Origin: Marivirga tractuosa DSM 4126
GTDB lineage: Bacteria; Bacteroidota; Bacteroidia; Cytophagales; Cyclobacteriaceae
DNA: 64,000 nt
Assembly: GCF_000183425.1 (NCBI RefSeq)
Contig: NC_014759.1
Span: 2,077,001-2,141,000, forward strand
Direction of reading: 5' to 3'
Positions 1 to 10,200 of this stretch are shown here, piece by piece; position 1 is the first letter of the stretch, and every line of letters starts with the position of its first letter. Made by a program: the position numbers and the translations under genes. The notes under the pieces are model-generated. The model worked only from the letters and a program-made list of their open reading frames with translations, did not search any database and was not told the origin of the DNA.

Positions 1-885
1 AATGAGCCATATTGCAACCTTGATCATATTGAGGAAAATCAAAAAGAGAAATTTAAAATCTTCAATTCCTTATTATCAGAATTTGGAGTTTTAGGTTTTG
101 AATACGGATATGCAATGGCCACACCAAATGCATTGGTGATTTGGGAAGCTCAATTTGGTGATTTTGCTAATGGAGCACAGGTTATGATTGATCAATTCAT
201 TACTTCAGCCGAAAGTAAATGGCAAAGAATGAATGGTTTAGTTATGCTATTGCCTCATGGCTATGAAGGACAAGGTCCAGAGCATTCAAATGCCAGACCT
301 GAAAGATTCCTTCAATTAGCCGCAGAGGAAAATTTAATTGTAACCAATATCACTACTCCTGCCAATCTATTTCACATGTTTAGAAGACAAGTGAAATGGG
401 AATTCAGAAAGCCTTTGGTTCAGTTTGCGCCTAAATCATTATTGCGTCATCCAAAAGTGATTTCTCCAATTAAAGAATTTACTGAAGGCAAATTCAGAGA
501 AATTTATGAAGATGATTTCGTAACCAACAAAAATGTAAAAAGAGTATTATTGTGTACTGGTAAAGTCTATTACGATTTATTAGAAAAGCAACAAGCTGAT
601 GAAAGAAAGGATGTTGCCATCATCAGAATCGAGCAGCTACATCCGTTCCCAATGAACCAAGTAGACAAAGCTTTAAAGAAATTCAAAGATCCGGAAGTTT
701 TCTGGGTACAAGAAGAGCCATCGAATATGGGATATTGGACCTATATGTTAAGAACAATAGCTAACAAGGCAGGCTTGCAATTGATTTCAAGAAAATCAAG
801 TGCTTCTCCAGCTACTGGTTATGCCAAAGTTCATAAAGCAGAACAAGAAGCATTAGTTGAAAAAGCTTTTGACACAAAGAAATAA
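1..885 (+). CDS. sucA: 2-oxoglutarate dehydrogenase E1 component, C-terminal part (5' end outside window)
   Basis: Reading frame 1 is open from the first base, so this is the last 294 residues of a longer protein (family members are about 900 residues). The visible part contains GYAMATPNALVIWEAQFGDF and the LLPHGYEGQGPEHSNARPE stretch typical of the thiamine-diphosphate-dependent E1 of the 2-oxoglutarate complex, followed by the transketolase C-terminal fold with RIEQLHPFP and VQEEPSNMGYW. E1 decarboxylates 2-oxoglutarate and transfers the succinyl group to lipoyl-E2. The first ATG at 115 lies inside the conserved domain and is not a start. It is 28 bp upstream of the E2 gene, and lpd follows, so the three complex subunits form one operon. 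Confidence 0.96.
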   Translation, partial: NEPYCNLDHIEENQKEKFKIFNSLLSEFGVLGFEYGYAMATPNALVIWEAQFGDFANGAQVMIDQFITSAESKWQRMNGLVMLLPHGYEGQGPEHSNARPERFLQLAAEENLIVTNITTPANLFHMFRRQVKWEFRKPLVQFAPKSLLRHPKVISPIKEFTEGKFREIYEDDFVTNKNVKRVLLCTGKVYYDLLEKQQADERKDVAIIRIEQLHPFPMNQVDKALKKFKDPEVFWVQEEPSNMGYWTYMLRTIANKAGLQLISRKSSASPATGYAKVHKAEQEALVEKAFDTKK

Positions 886-913
886 AATTTTTTAAGATAG
901 AATTCAGAGAAAC

Positions 914-2509
914 ATGAGTTTAGAAATAAAAGTACCGGAAGTAGGCGAATCAATCACCGAAGTAACCATTGCCTCATGGTTAAAAAAAGATGGCGATTTT
1001 GTTGAACAAGATGAAATCATCGCAGAACTGGAATCAGATAAAGCAACATTTGAATTGCCTGCTGAAGCTTCCGGTGTATTGACAATAAAAGCTCAAGAAG
1101 ACGAAACCATTGAAGTTGGCTCAGTCATTTGCGAAATAGACGAAGATGCCAAAGGAGGTGAATCTAAATCAGAAGAAAAATCTGAGGACAAGAAAGAAGA
1201 AAAATCCGAGCCAAAACAGGAGAAGAAAGAAAGCTCTTCTTCAAACAACGGACCAAAAAAGACTGGAGAAGTTCATGAAATGGTAGTTCCTACCGTTGGT
1301 GAATCTATCACAGAAGTGACCATAAGTTCTTGGTTGAAATCTGATGGCGACTATGTGGAAATGGACGAGGTTATTGCAGAAGTTGAATCAGACAAAGCAA
1401 CTTTTGAATTGCCTGCAGAGGCTAATGGTTTCTTACAAATAGTTGCACAAGAAGACGATACTATAGAGATCGGAGCTACAATCTGTAAGATTGAGGTTAC
1501 TGAAGGGGGAGCTCCTAGCGAATCTTCACCAGAGAAAAGTTCTTCTGAAAGTGATTCAAGCTCTGATTCCCAAGAAGAAGGAAAAGAAACTTATGCAACG
1601 GGACATGCTTCACCGGCCGCTGCTAAGATATTGAAGGAAAAAGGTATTGATCCTTCCAACATAAAAGGAAGCGGAAAAGATGGTAGAATTACAAAAGAGG
1701 ATGCTGAAAATGCAGAAAAGCAATCATCTAAAGCTCCAGAAAAAGAAAGCAAATCATCTGATTCAGGAATAGAAACAGACAAATTACCTTCTCCAGATGC
1801 AGGTGGAAATCGTGAGCAAAGAAAAGAAAAAATGTCGAGCTTGCGTAAAACTGTTGCCCGCAGATTAGTAAGCGTAAAAAATGAAACGGCTATGTTGACC
1901 ACTTTCAATGAAGTGGACATGAAGCCAATCATGGATTTACGTAAAAAATACAAAGAGCAATTTAAAGAGAAATATGAAGTTGGATTAGGCTTTATGTCAT
2001 TCTTCACAAAAGCTTGTACGATGGCATTGAAAGAGTGGCCAGCCGTTAATGCTCAAATTGATGGAAACGAAATGGTTTACAGTGATTTCGTAGATATGTC
2101 CATTGCTGTTTCCTCTCCAAAAGGCTTGGTAGTTCCAGTGATAAGAAATGCTGAGAAACTATCTTTTCATGAAATTGAAGGTGAAGTAATCAGATTAGCT
2201 AAAAAAGCTAGAGATGGAAAATTGAGTATAGATGAAATGAGTGGAGGAACATTTACTATCACCAATGGTGGTATATTTGGATCCATGCTTTCTACACCAA
2301 TAATCAATGCGCCACAATCGGCTATTTTAGGAATGCATAATATAGTAGAAAGACCAGTTGCCATTAACGGAGAAGTACAAATCAGACCGATTATGTATGT
2401 AGCCCTTAGCTATGACCACAGAATTATTGACGGTAAAGAATCAGTAAGCTTCTTGGTAAGAGTGAAAGAGTTATTGGAAGATCCAACTCGTTTACTTTTA
2501 GGCATATAA
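914..2509 (+). CDS. sucB: Dihydrolipoyllysine succinyltransferase (E2 of 2-oxoglutarate dehydrogenase) with two lipoyl domains
   Basis: 531 residues. Two tandem biotinyl/lipoyl domains (about 1-77 and 122-197) each carry the [13 protein letters not shown] motif; Lys43 and Lys161 are the predicted lipoylation sites. Long Ser/Glu/Lys-rich linkers separate them from an E3-binding domain ([20 protein letters not shown], about 232-268) and from the acyltransferase core, whose active site DHRIIDG lies near the C-terminus. It takes succinyl from E1 to CoA. Most succinyltransferase E2 proteins have only one lipoyl domain, while multiple domains are usual in the acetyltransferase of pyruvate dehydrogenase; the neighbouring E1 clearly being the 2-oxoglutarate type favours succinyltransferase. 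Confidence 0.94.
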   Translation: MSLEIKVPEVGESITEVTIASWLKKDGDFVEQDEIIAELESDKATFELPAEASGVLTIKAQEDETIEVGSVICEIDEDAKGGESKSEEKSEDKKEEKSEPKQEKKESSSSNNGPKKTGEVHEMVVPTVGESITEVTISSWLKSDGDYVEMDEVIAEVESDKATFELPAEANGFLQIVAQEDDTIEIGATICKIEVTEGGAPSESSPEKSSSESDSSSDSQEEGKETYATGHASPAAAKILKEKGIDPSNIKGSGKDGRITKEDAENAEKQSSKAPEKESKSSDSGIETDKLPSPDAGGNREQRKEKMSSLRKTVARRLVSVKNETAMLTTFNEVDMKPIMDLRKKYKEQFKEKYEVGLGFMSFFTKACTMALKEWPAVNAQIDGNEMVYSDFVDMSIAVSSPKGLVVPVIRNAEKLSFHEIEGEVIRLAKKARDGKLSIDEMSGGTFTITNGGIFGSMLSTPIINAPQSAILGMHNIVERPVAINGEVQIRPIMYVALSYDHRIIDGKESVSFLVRVKELLEDPTRLLLGI

Positions 2510-2572
2510 ACAACACATTAAATAAATTGATGCACTTTAATAAAGGTGCTATAATTCATAAATATTAATAAA

Positions 2573-3976
2573 ATGAGCAAGTATGATGTTACAGTAATTG
2601 GTTCTGGTCCTGGTGGATATGTCGCAGCAATCCGTTGTGCCCAGCTAGGGATGAAAACAGCCATTATTGAAAAATACGATACACTTGGTGGAACTTGCCT
2701 AAATGTAGGCTGTATCCCATCAAAAGCTTTATTAGATTCTTCAGAGCACTATCACAATGCTGAAACTACTTTTAAAGAGCATGGAATTAATCTTAGTAAT
2801 TTAAAGGTGGACATCAAGCAGATGATCAACCGTAAAGCCGATGTGGTAAAGCAAAATGTAGATGGTATTGCTTACTTAATGAAGAAAAATAAGATTGATG
2901 TACACACTGGTGTTGGTTCATTTAAGGATAAAAACACGGTTGTGGTTACAAAATCGGATGGCAAAAAAGAAGAGTTAAGCACTGAAAAGGTAATCATTGC
3001 AACCGGTTCAAAGCCAGTAGAGCTTCCATTTGCAAAATTTGATAAGAAACGAGTAATCAGTAGCACTGAAGCTTTAGAATTAAAAGAAGTTCCAAAGCAT
3101 TTGATTTTGATTGGCGGTGGAGTTATCGGACTTGAATTAGGCTCTGTTTATAAAAGAATCGGTGCAGAAGTAACTGTAATTGAATTTATGGATAGCCTTA
3201 TTCCAACCATGGATAGCACGATGGGCAAGGAAATGAAAAAGAGCATGAAAAAGCTCGGCATGGACTTGAAACTGAAACATAAAGTGACCAAGGTTGAAAA
3301 TAAAGGTAAAGAAGTAGAAGTTACTTTTGAAACCGATAAAGGTAAGGAAGAAACCATCAAAGGTGATTATTGCTTAGTAGCCGTTGGTAGAAAACCCTAT
3401 ACAGAAGGTTTAAATCTTGAAGCAGCAGGACTTAAAGCCGATGAAAAAGGGAGAATTTCTGTTGATGATAATTTAAAAACAGAAGTTGATAATATTTATG
3501 CTATTGGAGATGTAGTAAGAGGTGCTATGTTAGCACACAAAGCGGAGGAAGAAGGCGTATTTGTAGCTGAAACAATGGCAGGTCAAAAACCACATATTCA
3601 TTACAAATTAATTCCCAACGTAGTGTACACTTGGCCTGAAGTAGCTGGAGTAGGATATACCGAAGAAGAGTTAAAAGACAAAGGAACTGAGTACAAAACA
3701 GGATCATTCCCTTACAAAGCACTAGGTAGAGCTAGAGCAAGTGGCGATATGGAAGGTTTAGTAAAAGTAATTGCTGATAAGACAACAGATGAGATTTTAG
3801 GCATCCATATCATTGGAGCTAGAGCTGCTGATATGATAGCAGCTGGAGTTACTGCCATGGAATATCGTGCTTCTGCTGAGGATGTATCTCGTATGTCTCA
3901 TGCTCACCCTACTTATATGGAAGCAGTAAAAGAGGCATGTTTGGCAGCTACTGATAATAGACCTATTCATATGTGA
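2573..3976 (+). CDS. lpd: Dihydrolipoyl dehydrogenase (E3)
   Basis: 467 residues, the usual length. An N-terminal FAD-binding GSGPGGYVAA motif (residues 10-19) is followed by the redox-active disulfide in GGTCLNVGCIPSK (Cys42 and Cys47). A second nucleotide-binding site (GGGVIGLELGS) is followed by the AIGDV motif of the FAD domain, and the dimerisation domain ends with HAHPTYMEAVKEA, containing the catalytic His-Glu pair. The enzyme reoxidises dihydrolipoamide with NAD+. It lies 63 bp after sucB in the same direction, and a strong terminator follows, so it is the last gene of the operon; it may also serve other lipoyl complexes. Confidence 0.96.
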   Translation: MSKYDVTVIGSGPGGYVAAIRCAQLGMKTAIIEKYDTLGGTCLNVGCIPSKALLDSSEHYHNAETTFKEHGINLSNLKVDIKQMINRKADVVKQNVDGIAYLMKKNKIDVHTGVGSFKDKNTVVVTKSDGKKEELSTEKVIIATGSKPVELPFAKFDKKRVISSTEALELKEVPKHLILIGGGVIGLELGSVYKRIGAEVTVIEFMDSLIPTMDSTMGKEMKKSMKKLGMDLKLKHKVTKVENKGKEVEVTFETDKGKEETIKGDYCLVAVGRKPYTEGLNLEAAGLKADEKGRISVDDNLKTEVDNIYAIGDVVRGAMLAHKAEEEGVFVAETMAGQKPHIHYKLIPNVVYTWPEVAGVGYTEEELKDKGTEYKTGSFPYKALGRARASGDMEGLVKVIADKTTDEILGIHIIGARAADMIAAGVTAMEYRASAEDVSRMSHAHPTYMEAVKEACLAATDNRPIHM

Positions 3977-4008
3977 TTGTGAGAATCAAGATTCAAGATA
4001 TAGTTTTG

Positions 4009-4039
4009 AGCCCGAGAGATTAAACTTTCGGGCTTTTTC
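4009..4039 (+). terminator. Intrinsic terminator after lpd
   Basis: Arms AGCCCGAGAG (4009-4018) and CTTTCGGGCT (4025-4034) pair fully with one G-U, with a six-base loop, and run into TTTTT. It closes the sucA-sucB-lpd operon and faces the convergent gene at 4062. Confidence 0.85.
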
Positions 4040-4061
4040 TATATTTGAGATTTAATAAAAT

Positions 4062-4667
4062 TTATGCTACTCCTTTCCCAACAGGAAAAGCTCTGTAGGC
4101 ATAATATTGCATAACAGCTTCTAAGGCTGTTTGAATGGCTTCGTTTATAGGGAGCATATCTTTTGCCAATCTAAAATCTATTTGCATCAGCTTTTGATAA
4201 TAATCAGCAAAAACCGGAACGGTAGATTTTGTTTTTAGCATTTCTACTGCTTTCTCGTAATTTTTAACTTGATTTTCCTTTATCAATTTGCAAGTAACCA
4301 TTCGTAGCTGACCATATTTATCTTTACCAGCGCCATAGCCAAATAACCTGCAAATTAATCCTCTGTACTGATATTCACCACAATGCCCATGATTGGGGTC
4401 ATCTAAAGAAAGAGGCTGATAAACCATGCAATTTAGGGATTGGTTTTCTTCCAGTTTTTGAAGCATTTCCTCTGCTTTACCTTGGGAAAACCAATGAAAG
4501 GCCAAGGGTAAAAATTCAAGCGGAGAAGCTTCTATATCTGGTTTATTACAGCATTTTCCGCATCCTGAAAAACAATAAATGCCAGATTCCTTTCTGAATT
4601 CAGTGATTTCCTTATCAAGGCGTTTGAATAATCTTTCAACCGCTAAAACCTTATTTTTGATTGTCAT
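4062..4667 (-). CDS. YkgJ-type cysteine-cluster protein
   Basis: 201 residues. The N-terminal third has YCFSGCGKCCNKPDI, a C-x3-C-x2-CC cluster, with a further cysteine in GLICRLFGYG and another in VTCKL. This pattern is that of the UPF0153/YkgJ family, described as zinc- or iron-binding, whose function is not established. No signal peptide is visible, so it is probably cytoplasmic. It lies 80 bp downstream of the M16-like gene on the same strand, at the end of the PorU-PorV group, but has a possible promoter of its own. The metal assignment is family knowledge; the role is unknown. Confidence 0.75.
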   Translation of the reverse strand: MTIKNKVLAVERLFKRLDKEITEFRKESGIYCFSGCGKCCNKPDIEASPLEFLPLAFHWFSQGKAEEMLQKLEENQSLNCMVYQPLSLDDPNHGHCGEYQYRGLICRLFGYGAGKDKYGQLRMVTCKLIKENQVKNYEKAVEMLKTKSTVPVFADYYQKLMQIDFRLAKDMLPINEAIQTALEAVMQYYAYRAFPVGKGVA

Positions 4668-4677
4668 ATTTTGGATG

Positions 4678-4685
4678 CAAATGTA
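4678..4685 (-). promoter_or_regulatory. Possible Bacteroidetes -7 box for the YkgJ-type gene
   Basis: On the minus strand the sequence reads TACATTTG, an exact match to TAnnTTTG. It ends 11 bp before the start codon at 4667, implying a very short leader. No convincing -33 element was found. Confidence 0.35.
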
Positions 4686-4747
4686 GATTGAAAATCAATC
4701 ATTCTATCTAGTTTGCCCCAAAATATTTTTACTGAAGGAAAAGGAAA

Positions 4748-6007
4748 TTATGCCACTTTTACGACACAATATTTCTCTGAAAAGTACTTCTTGCTGATCT
4801 CTAGAATACGCTCAGCTGTTATATTCCTAATACTATTAACATAAGCTTCAAAATAATCCAAATAATCAGCACCTTCTGAAAGTTTTACTTTATAATTTTC
4901 CGACTGATGAAAAACCGTATCTAAACTACTTGCTATTTTGCCGAGCATATAGTTTTTAATGGTTTTGATTTCTTCTTCAGGAACTAAATTGGTCTTTAGC
5001 TCCTCCATTTCCTTATAAACTTCTTGAACGGTATCCTCAACATGATCAATTTTCACATCTGCACCAATAATATGATAGTCCAAATGCCTATAATTTATCA
5101 AAACTGAATAAATACCATAAGTAAAACCTTTATCTTCTCTAAGATTTTTCATCAAGCGAGAACCAAAATATCCTCCCAGAATTTCATTTGTTATTGATAA
5201 GTCAAAATAATCAGGATGGTTACGAGGAATAGAAACAGACCCCATTCTGATGGAAGCTTGGACAGAACCCTCTCGTTTAATTAAATCCTCCTCAATTATT
5301 GGCGACAAGGTATTATCATACTCATCAGCAAATTTTGAGAATTCCAGCATACCAAAGTGCTCCTCGAAATAATTGAATATATCTTCATCAAAATCCCCTG
5401 CCACAATAATGGCTGGCTTCAATGTCAGAAATTGATCAAAATAATTTTCAATATCCTTTTTAGAAATCTCAGTTAAATGTTCTTCTTCTAATGTTTGGGA
5501 ATAGGGTGTGCCGTTTAGCAACTTCTTTCTGAGGCTTTTTGTGGCGATAAGAGCATTCTTCTGATTATTTACTCTTATTTTCTGTAATTGCTGCAGTTTG
5601 ATTTTCTCAAAATCTTGAGCTTCAAATAATGGTTCTGTGATAGCACTCTTCAATACCGGCAATAGCGGATTAATGTGCTCTTTAAGACATAATAATGTAA
5701 CTGTGGTATAATCATAGTCAACAGTTACATCCAGATGAGCTCCATAATGATCTAAAAGCTCCTGCAATTCACTTCCAGGATAACTTTTAGTCCCCTCAAC
5801 CATCACTTTAGCACAAATCAAAGATTGGCCAGGCTTTTCGTCATTAACTCTTCCTGCTTCAAAAAGCAGATCGATTTTCAATACTGGATTTGTATCGTCT
5901 TGTATGATATGAACAGACACTCCATTGCTTAAATCCTTTATTGCAGGTTTAGTTAATGACAAATCTTTTAACATAAAGGATTCGGGAGCCAATTGTCTAT
6001 TGAGCAT
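4748..6007 (-). CDS. M16 (pitrilysin/insulinase) family protein without the zinc-binding motif
   Basis: 419 residues with the two-lobed M16 architecture: an N-terminal lobe (SNGVSVHIIQDDTNPVLKIDLLFEAGRVNDE) and a C-terminal M16C lobe (SIRMGSVSIPRNHPDYFDLSITNEILGG, MKNLREDKGFTYGIYS). Where active members have HxxEH the protein reads ICAKVMVEGT, so the zinc ligands are missing. It resembles the inactive subunit of two-gene M16 peptidases, in which the other subunit carries the zinc, but no catalytic partner is adjacent. There is no signal peptide. It lies 40 bp after porV and is probably cotranscribed with it. Peptidase activity alone is not expected. Confidence 0.82.
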   Translation of the reverse strand: MLNRQLAPESFMLKDLSLTKPAIKDLSNGVSVHIIQDDTNPVLKIDLLFEAGRVNDEKPGQSLICAKVMVEGTKSYPGSELQELLDHYGAHLDVTVDYDYTTVTLLCLKEHINPLLPVLKSAITEPLFEAQDFEKIKLQQLQKIRVNNQKNALIATKSLRKKLLNGTPYSQTLEEEHLTEISKKDIENYFDQFLTLKPAIIVAGDFDEDIFNYFEEHFGMLEFSKFADEYDNTLSPIIEEDLIKREGSVQASIRMGSVSIPRNHPDYFDLSITNEILGGYFGSRLMKNLREDKGFTYGIYSVLINYRHLDYHIIGADVKIDHVEDTVQEVYKEMEELKTNLVPEEEIKTIKNYMLGKIASSLDTVFHQSENYKVKLSEGADYLDYFEAYVNSIRNITAERILEISKKYFSEKYCVVKVA

Positions 6008-6047
6008 ATAAAGTATTTAATAATTTAAATAAAATGAATCAGCAGTA

Positions 6048-7217
6048 TTATTCAGTAACAGAGGCTTTTGCTATGCCCATATCTTCAAATTTAAAGACTG
6101 CTGTGAACCTAAGCGTTTCTGCCAAAGGATTGTTTTGGGTTGTAGGGATTAGATAAGAAAAATCAAGACCTAAAACTTGATACCTGAACCCTAAGCCAGC
6201 TGTAAAATACTGTCGCCCACCTTTGGTAAAATGCTCATAAAAATAACCAGTTCTTACTGCGAAGACGTTATTGTATAAATATTCAATACCAGTAGAAATA
6301 GTGATCTCTCTCATTTCCTCCTGAAAACCTCCGGGAGCATCACCAAATGACCCAAACATTCCTTCTAATAAAGTTGCAGTAGTGGTATCACCCTCAACTG
6401 GTGTAGGCACCATCAATTTATTTAGATCAAGGGCAACTGTTAATTTATTATATGGATCTAAGGCAGTAGTAAATGCAGTCCCTAGTTTTAAATTAATTGG
6501 CAGGAATTGTTCATTATCATCACCGCTATAAGAAATCTTATTTGAAATATTGGCAATCTGTAAACCAGAAGAAAACTCTGAATCTTTACCGTTAAATAAA
6601 AGTTCTTTAGTGTAAAAAAGACCTAGATCCACTCCTATGGCTGTAGCAGGGCTAGGGGCTGCTGCGTTATTATTGGAGTAATTCCCAAATAGATTTGATC
6701 GAGCAAATTTACCTGTTAAAGATGCGCTTAAGTTATCACTTAATTTTCTCGCATAAGCAGCAGAAATCGAGAATTCTTTAGGGGCAAAATTAGTTCCAGT
6801 ACTACCATCATCTGTGAAGAATATATTACCTAAATCAAAGTATTTCATGGATACTCCTACCACCTGTTCTTTACTGATTTTATAATATCCACTTAAATAA
6901 GAGAGCGACATATCGTCCACATTAATACTTCTTAACCATGGAGAGTAAGAAAAAGAAGCACCAATTTCGTTTTCAACAAATGCTAATCTAGCGGCATTCC
7001 ATTGCATGGCATTGGCATCTGCCGAAAGTGCAGCACCCACATCTCCCATACCTGCTGCTCGTGAATCTGGTGAGATTAAAAGGAAAGGCATTGCTGTTGT
7101 GATTACATTTCTTTCAGGATCAGCTCCAGTTAATCCTGAGGGGTTTGCTATTTGTCCATGAACTAAACTGCTCATAAACATTGCTGCTGTGGTAAAAATA
7201 AGTTTTGCTGCTCGCAT
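6048..7217 (-). CDS. porV: Type IX secretion system outer membrane protein PorV
   Basis: 389 residues. An N-terminal signal peptide (MRAAKLIFTTAAMFMSSLVHG) precedes the PorV signature NVITTAMPFLLISPDSRAAGMG and ANAMQWNAARLAF, followed by a FadL-like beta-barrel with alternating aromatic strands to a terminal strand in LRFTAVFKFED. PorV (LptO) is the outer membrane protein that shuttles type IX cargo from the translocon to the attachment complex and works with the sortase PorU. It lies 26 bp downstream of porU on the same strand, the usual order. The family identification rests on the conserved N-terminal region and on the neighbour. Confidence 0.93.
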   Translation of the reverse strand: MRAAKLIFTTAAMFMSSLVHGQIANPSGLTGADPERNVITTAMPFLLISPDSRAAGMGDVGAALSADANAMQWNAARLAFVENEIGASFSYSPWLRSINVDDMSLSYLSGYYKISKEQVVGVSMKYFDLGNIFFTDDGSTGTNFAPKEFSISAAYARKLSDNLSASLTGKFARSNLFGNYSNNNAAAPSPATAIGVDLGLFYTKELLFNGKDSEFSSGLQIANISNKISYSGDDNEQFLPINLKLGTAFTTALDPYNKLTVALDLNKLMVPTPVEGDTTTATLLEGMFGSFGDAPGGFQEEMREITISTGIEYLYNNVFAVRTGYFYEHFTKGGRQYFTAGLGFRYQVLGLDFSYLIPTTQNNPLAETLRFTAVFKFEDMGIAKASVTE

Positions 7218-7243
7218 TTTATCTTGGTTTACTTCAAATATAC

Positions 7244-10200
7244 TTAATTGATTACAATTAGCTTTTTAAATTGGTCAGTTTTTGCATTATCTTCTACAGA
7301 ACGAAGAAAAACTCTGACAAAATATATTCCCGGTGAAAGTTTTTTGCCGTTATAGTCTTTCAAATTCCAAACATCTTTTCTCAAGTCATTAATGGTACTA
7401 TAGCTATGGGAATAAATTAATTTCCCTTGATTATTTAGAATCTGATAACTGAATTCTACCTCTTCATTCTTCCTGTTCTGCCGAAATTTAAAATTCACTT
7501 CTTCACTGGCCGGGTTCGGATACATTACAAAATCTAAAATGGATAATTGATCATTTCCAACTACTTCAAATTCAATGGTCGCTTTAGATTTATTATTAAA
7601 TACATCAAGCGCAGTAACAGTCAAAAAATGATCTCCCTCCTCTAAATTTGACACATTATAACTAATTGAACCTTCCTGATAGGAATCAAGATCATAATAG
7701 AAAAAATCATTTATATTAATAGCCTCATTTCCATCGATCGAAAACCTTATACCAGGGTTAATATTGCTATTCGCTACACTGATTCCATGTTCATCAAATA
7801 AATCAATTATTAGCTCCACATTAGAACCTGTTTTCCCTCCATTTACAAAATCTCTATCATTCAAAAACAAGCTGATATCAGGGCCTATATTGTCCTGATT
7901 AGCTAAAGGACTACTTCCGCCAATCAAGAAATCATCATTGAAACCACTAGCATCGCTCAATGCTCCTTCTTGCTTTGCATATAAACTAAATTTTCCATTA
8001 TCTACTTTGTAGTCAATTTCTTTAGGCACATAAAAAGTAAAATCAAATTCCCCATTCTCTACAAACGATTTTCCTCTGTAAATTACTTGATCGTAGGTTA
8101 AAAAATTAAACTCATTTTCAGAAGCATCAATTGTACTGCTTTCCCTTGGTTTATCGTAAAGCTCTGCTGTTAATATCCCATTAAAATTGCTAATTTTTTG
8201 ATTTGAAGAATTCTTAACTATCCCACTAACTGTAATTTTTGACATGCTATTGAGCGTATCTGTACTGCCATTTTCATTTACAACATTTTCAATTTTGAGA
8301 TTATTTTGAGGCTCAGCCAAGGTTACTGCAGGGTCACCCAAGAGGATAAAATTCCTGTTTTTAACTCCTACTATTCCTGAATTCTTAGTGCTTCTAATAA
8401 TGTCTCCAAGTTTTTGAGGCTTTCCATTCTCAGTTTTAAAAACATTTTCGAAAAATGCTCGATTTAGGGTTGCATTTGAACTTGACTCTACCGGACGAGA
8501 GGTTGTCAACAATGCAATAGCTCCACCATCTGCTTTCAATAACATTTCCTGGGCTCCTGATACTATAGTTGGATTATCAAATCTACCATATTCGCAGGTT
8601 GCTGTAACAAATAAGGGTAGTCGATCTAAATTATTCCAATCATCGACCATACTCTTGATAAGAATAGCTTCATTTGACCAACTATTTTCAGAACCATGGC
8701 CTATATAATTTACAATTAAAGCTCCCTTTTCCGCCATATTATTAATGGCCGCTCTCATCTTAGGAGAACGCTGAGTGCTTGCAAATACTTCCTGCTCAAA
8801 TGCCCCCAAATAAAGTTTGTTGATATTATAAAATCCAAAATTATCAATTACATATTCACTCAATACCTCGGAATCTCTATGATGCAAATTTCCATCTTCG
8901 TCATCTGCAATAAAATATAAATCATTTCTCCATTTATCAAATACCTGAGGGCTACTCTCATAATGAATAATTTTATTGATTACGTCTTTTGCTTCAGCTC
9001 TGCTTTTTACTGGAATTCTTCCAATGCCTATATCAACATCATCGATATTATTAGATACTTCCTCCCAAACACCTTCAGATTCATCCATAAAACCATAAAA
9101 GTCATCGGAAGCATAAGTAAAAACGGGATGCAAGGAATTTCTAGACTGATAGACAGGTACTAAATTAGTATTATCATTCACCCTGTTTTTATAGTCATAA
9201 GAAGATGCACCAAACATTAATACATATTTTAATTTAGTTGGATTCCTTTGATAGAAGTATTTTATATAATTCCTTATTGCTGCTACGTCTCTTCTCCCTG
9301 ATCCAAATTCATTAAATATTTTACTTACTTGCACCACTTCAACATCGTATCCATTGTGGGTTCTTCTATATTGAGCCAACTCATTTGCCTCTTGAAAAAA
9401 CTCATCATATGTAATAATCAAATAATCAGGACTATTGCTATTTTTAATGCTTTGTGGACTGATTTCATCGATAAAAGTAGGTATATGAGCAGTAGCTTGC
9501 TCAAAAACTACAAATTTACGTTCACCTAATGCATCTGACTGACTAAAATTAAAACTCTGATTTTCAAGATTTAGCTCTTTATAATTTATCAAATCAGTTA
9601 CATCCCATACTGAGTGCGATGAAGTAAGCCCCTCAAATTTTAATTCGTAAACACCATCAGTTTGAAATACTCTATTTCTTACAACAATCTGCTTATTGTT
9701 GATTTTAAGCTTTTCAGGCACAGTGAGGAATACATAATCTAAGTAACCATCTGATCTTCCTGAACCTAAAGCTTCATGTGTGATTTTAATAGACAGTTCA
9801 TTCCCAGATAAGAGCGATGTACTAATTGTAGAATTATTTTTGACAATCTCTCCTTTTTCCCTATATGGGAAAATAGTGAAGTCTGAAACCGTAGTCAGTC
9901 CTTCCGAAGCTAAATCAAAGTTATTCAGGCTTATATTCAGATTTGCAGGACTGTAAGTCTGAGCCACATACTGAGTAGTTAACCCCACTTCCTTTGACTG
10001 AGCTAGTTCATGCGAAATTGGAAATGAAAAAGTTTGGGATTTATTAACACTAAATGATTCTCCAAACCATTCCCTGCCAGATCTCAGTATATTGGTTTCA
10101 TCGATTTCGTGGTAATAAATTGCATCAAACCAATTAATAATTTTGTCAGCTTGGGTTGCATTCGAATTGAGGGTTTCTATTAAATTAATATCATTGCCAT

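Noticed and set aside
1030..1430. Direct DNA repeat in sucB as a mobile or repeat element
   Set aside because: It encodes the two lipoyl domains in frame and is explained by domain duplication.
1591..2007. Minus-strand open frame of 138 codons inside sucB
   Set aside because: Complement of the E2 coding sequence; no recognisable domain and the plus-strand product is certain.
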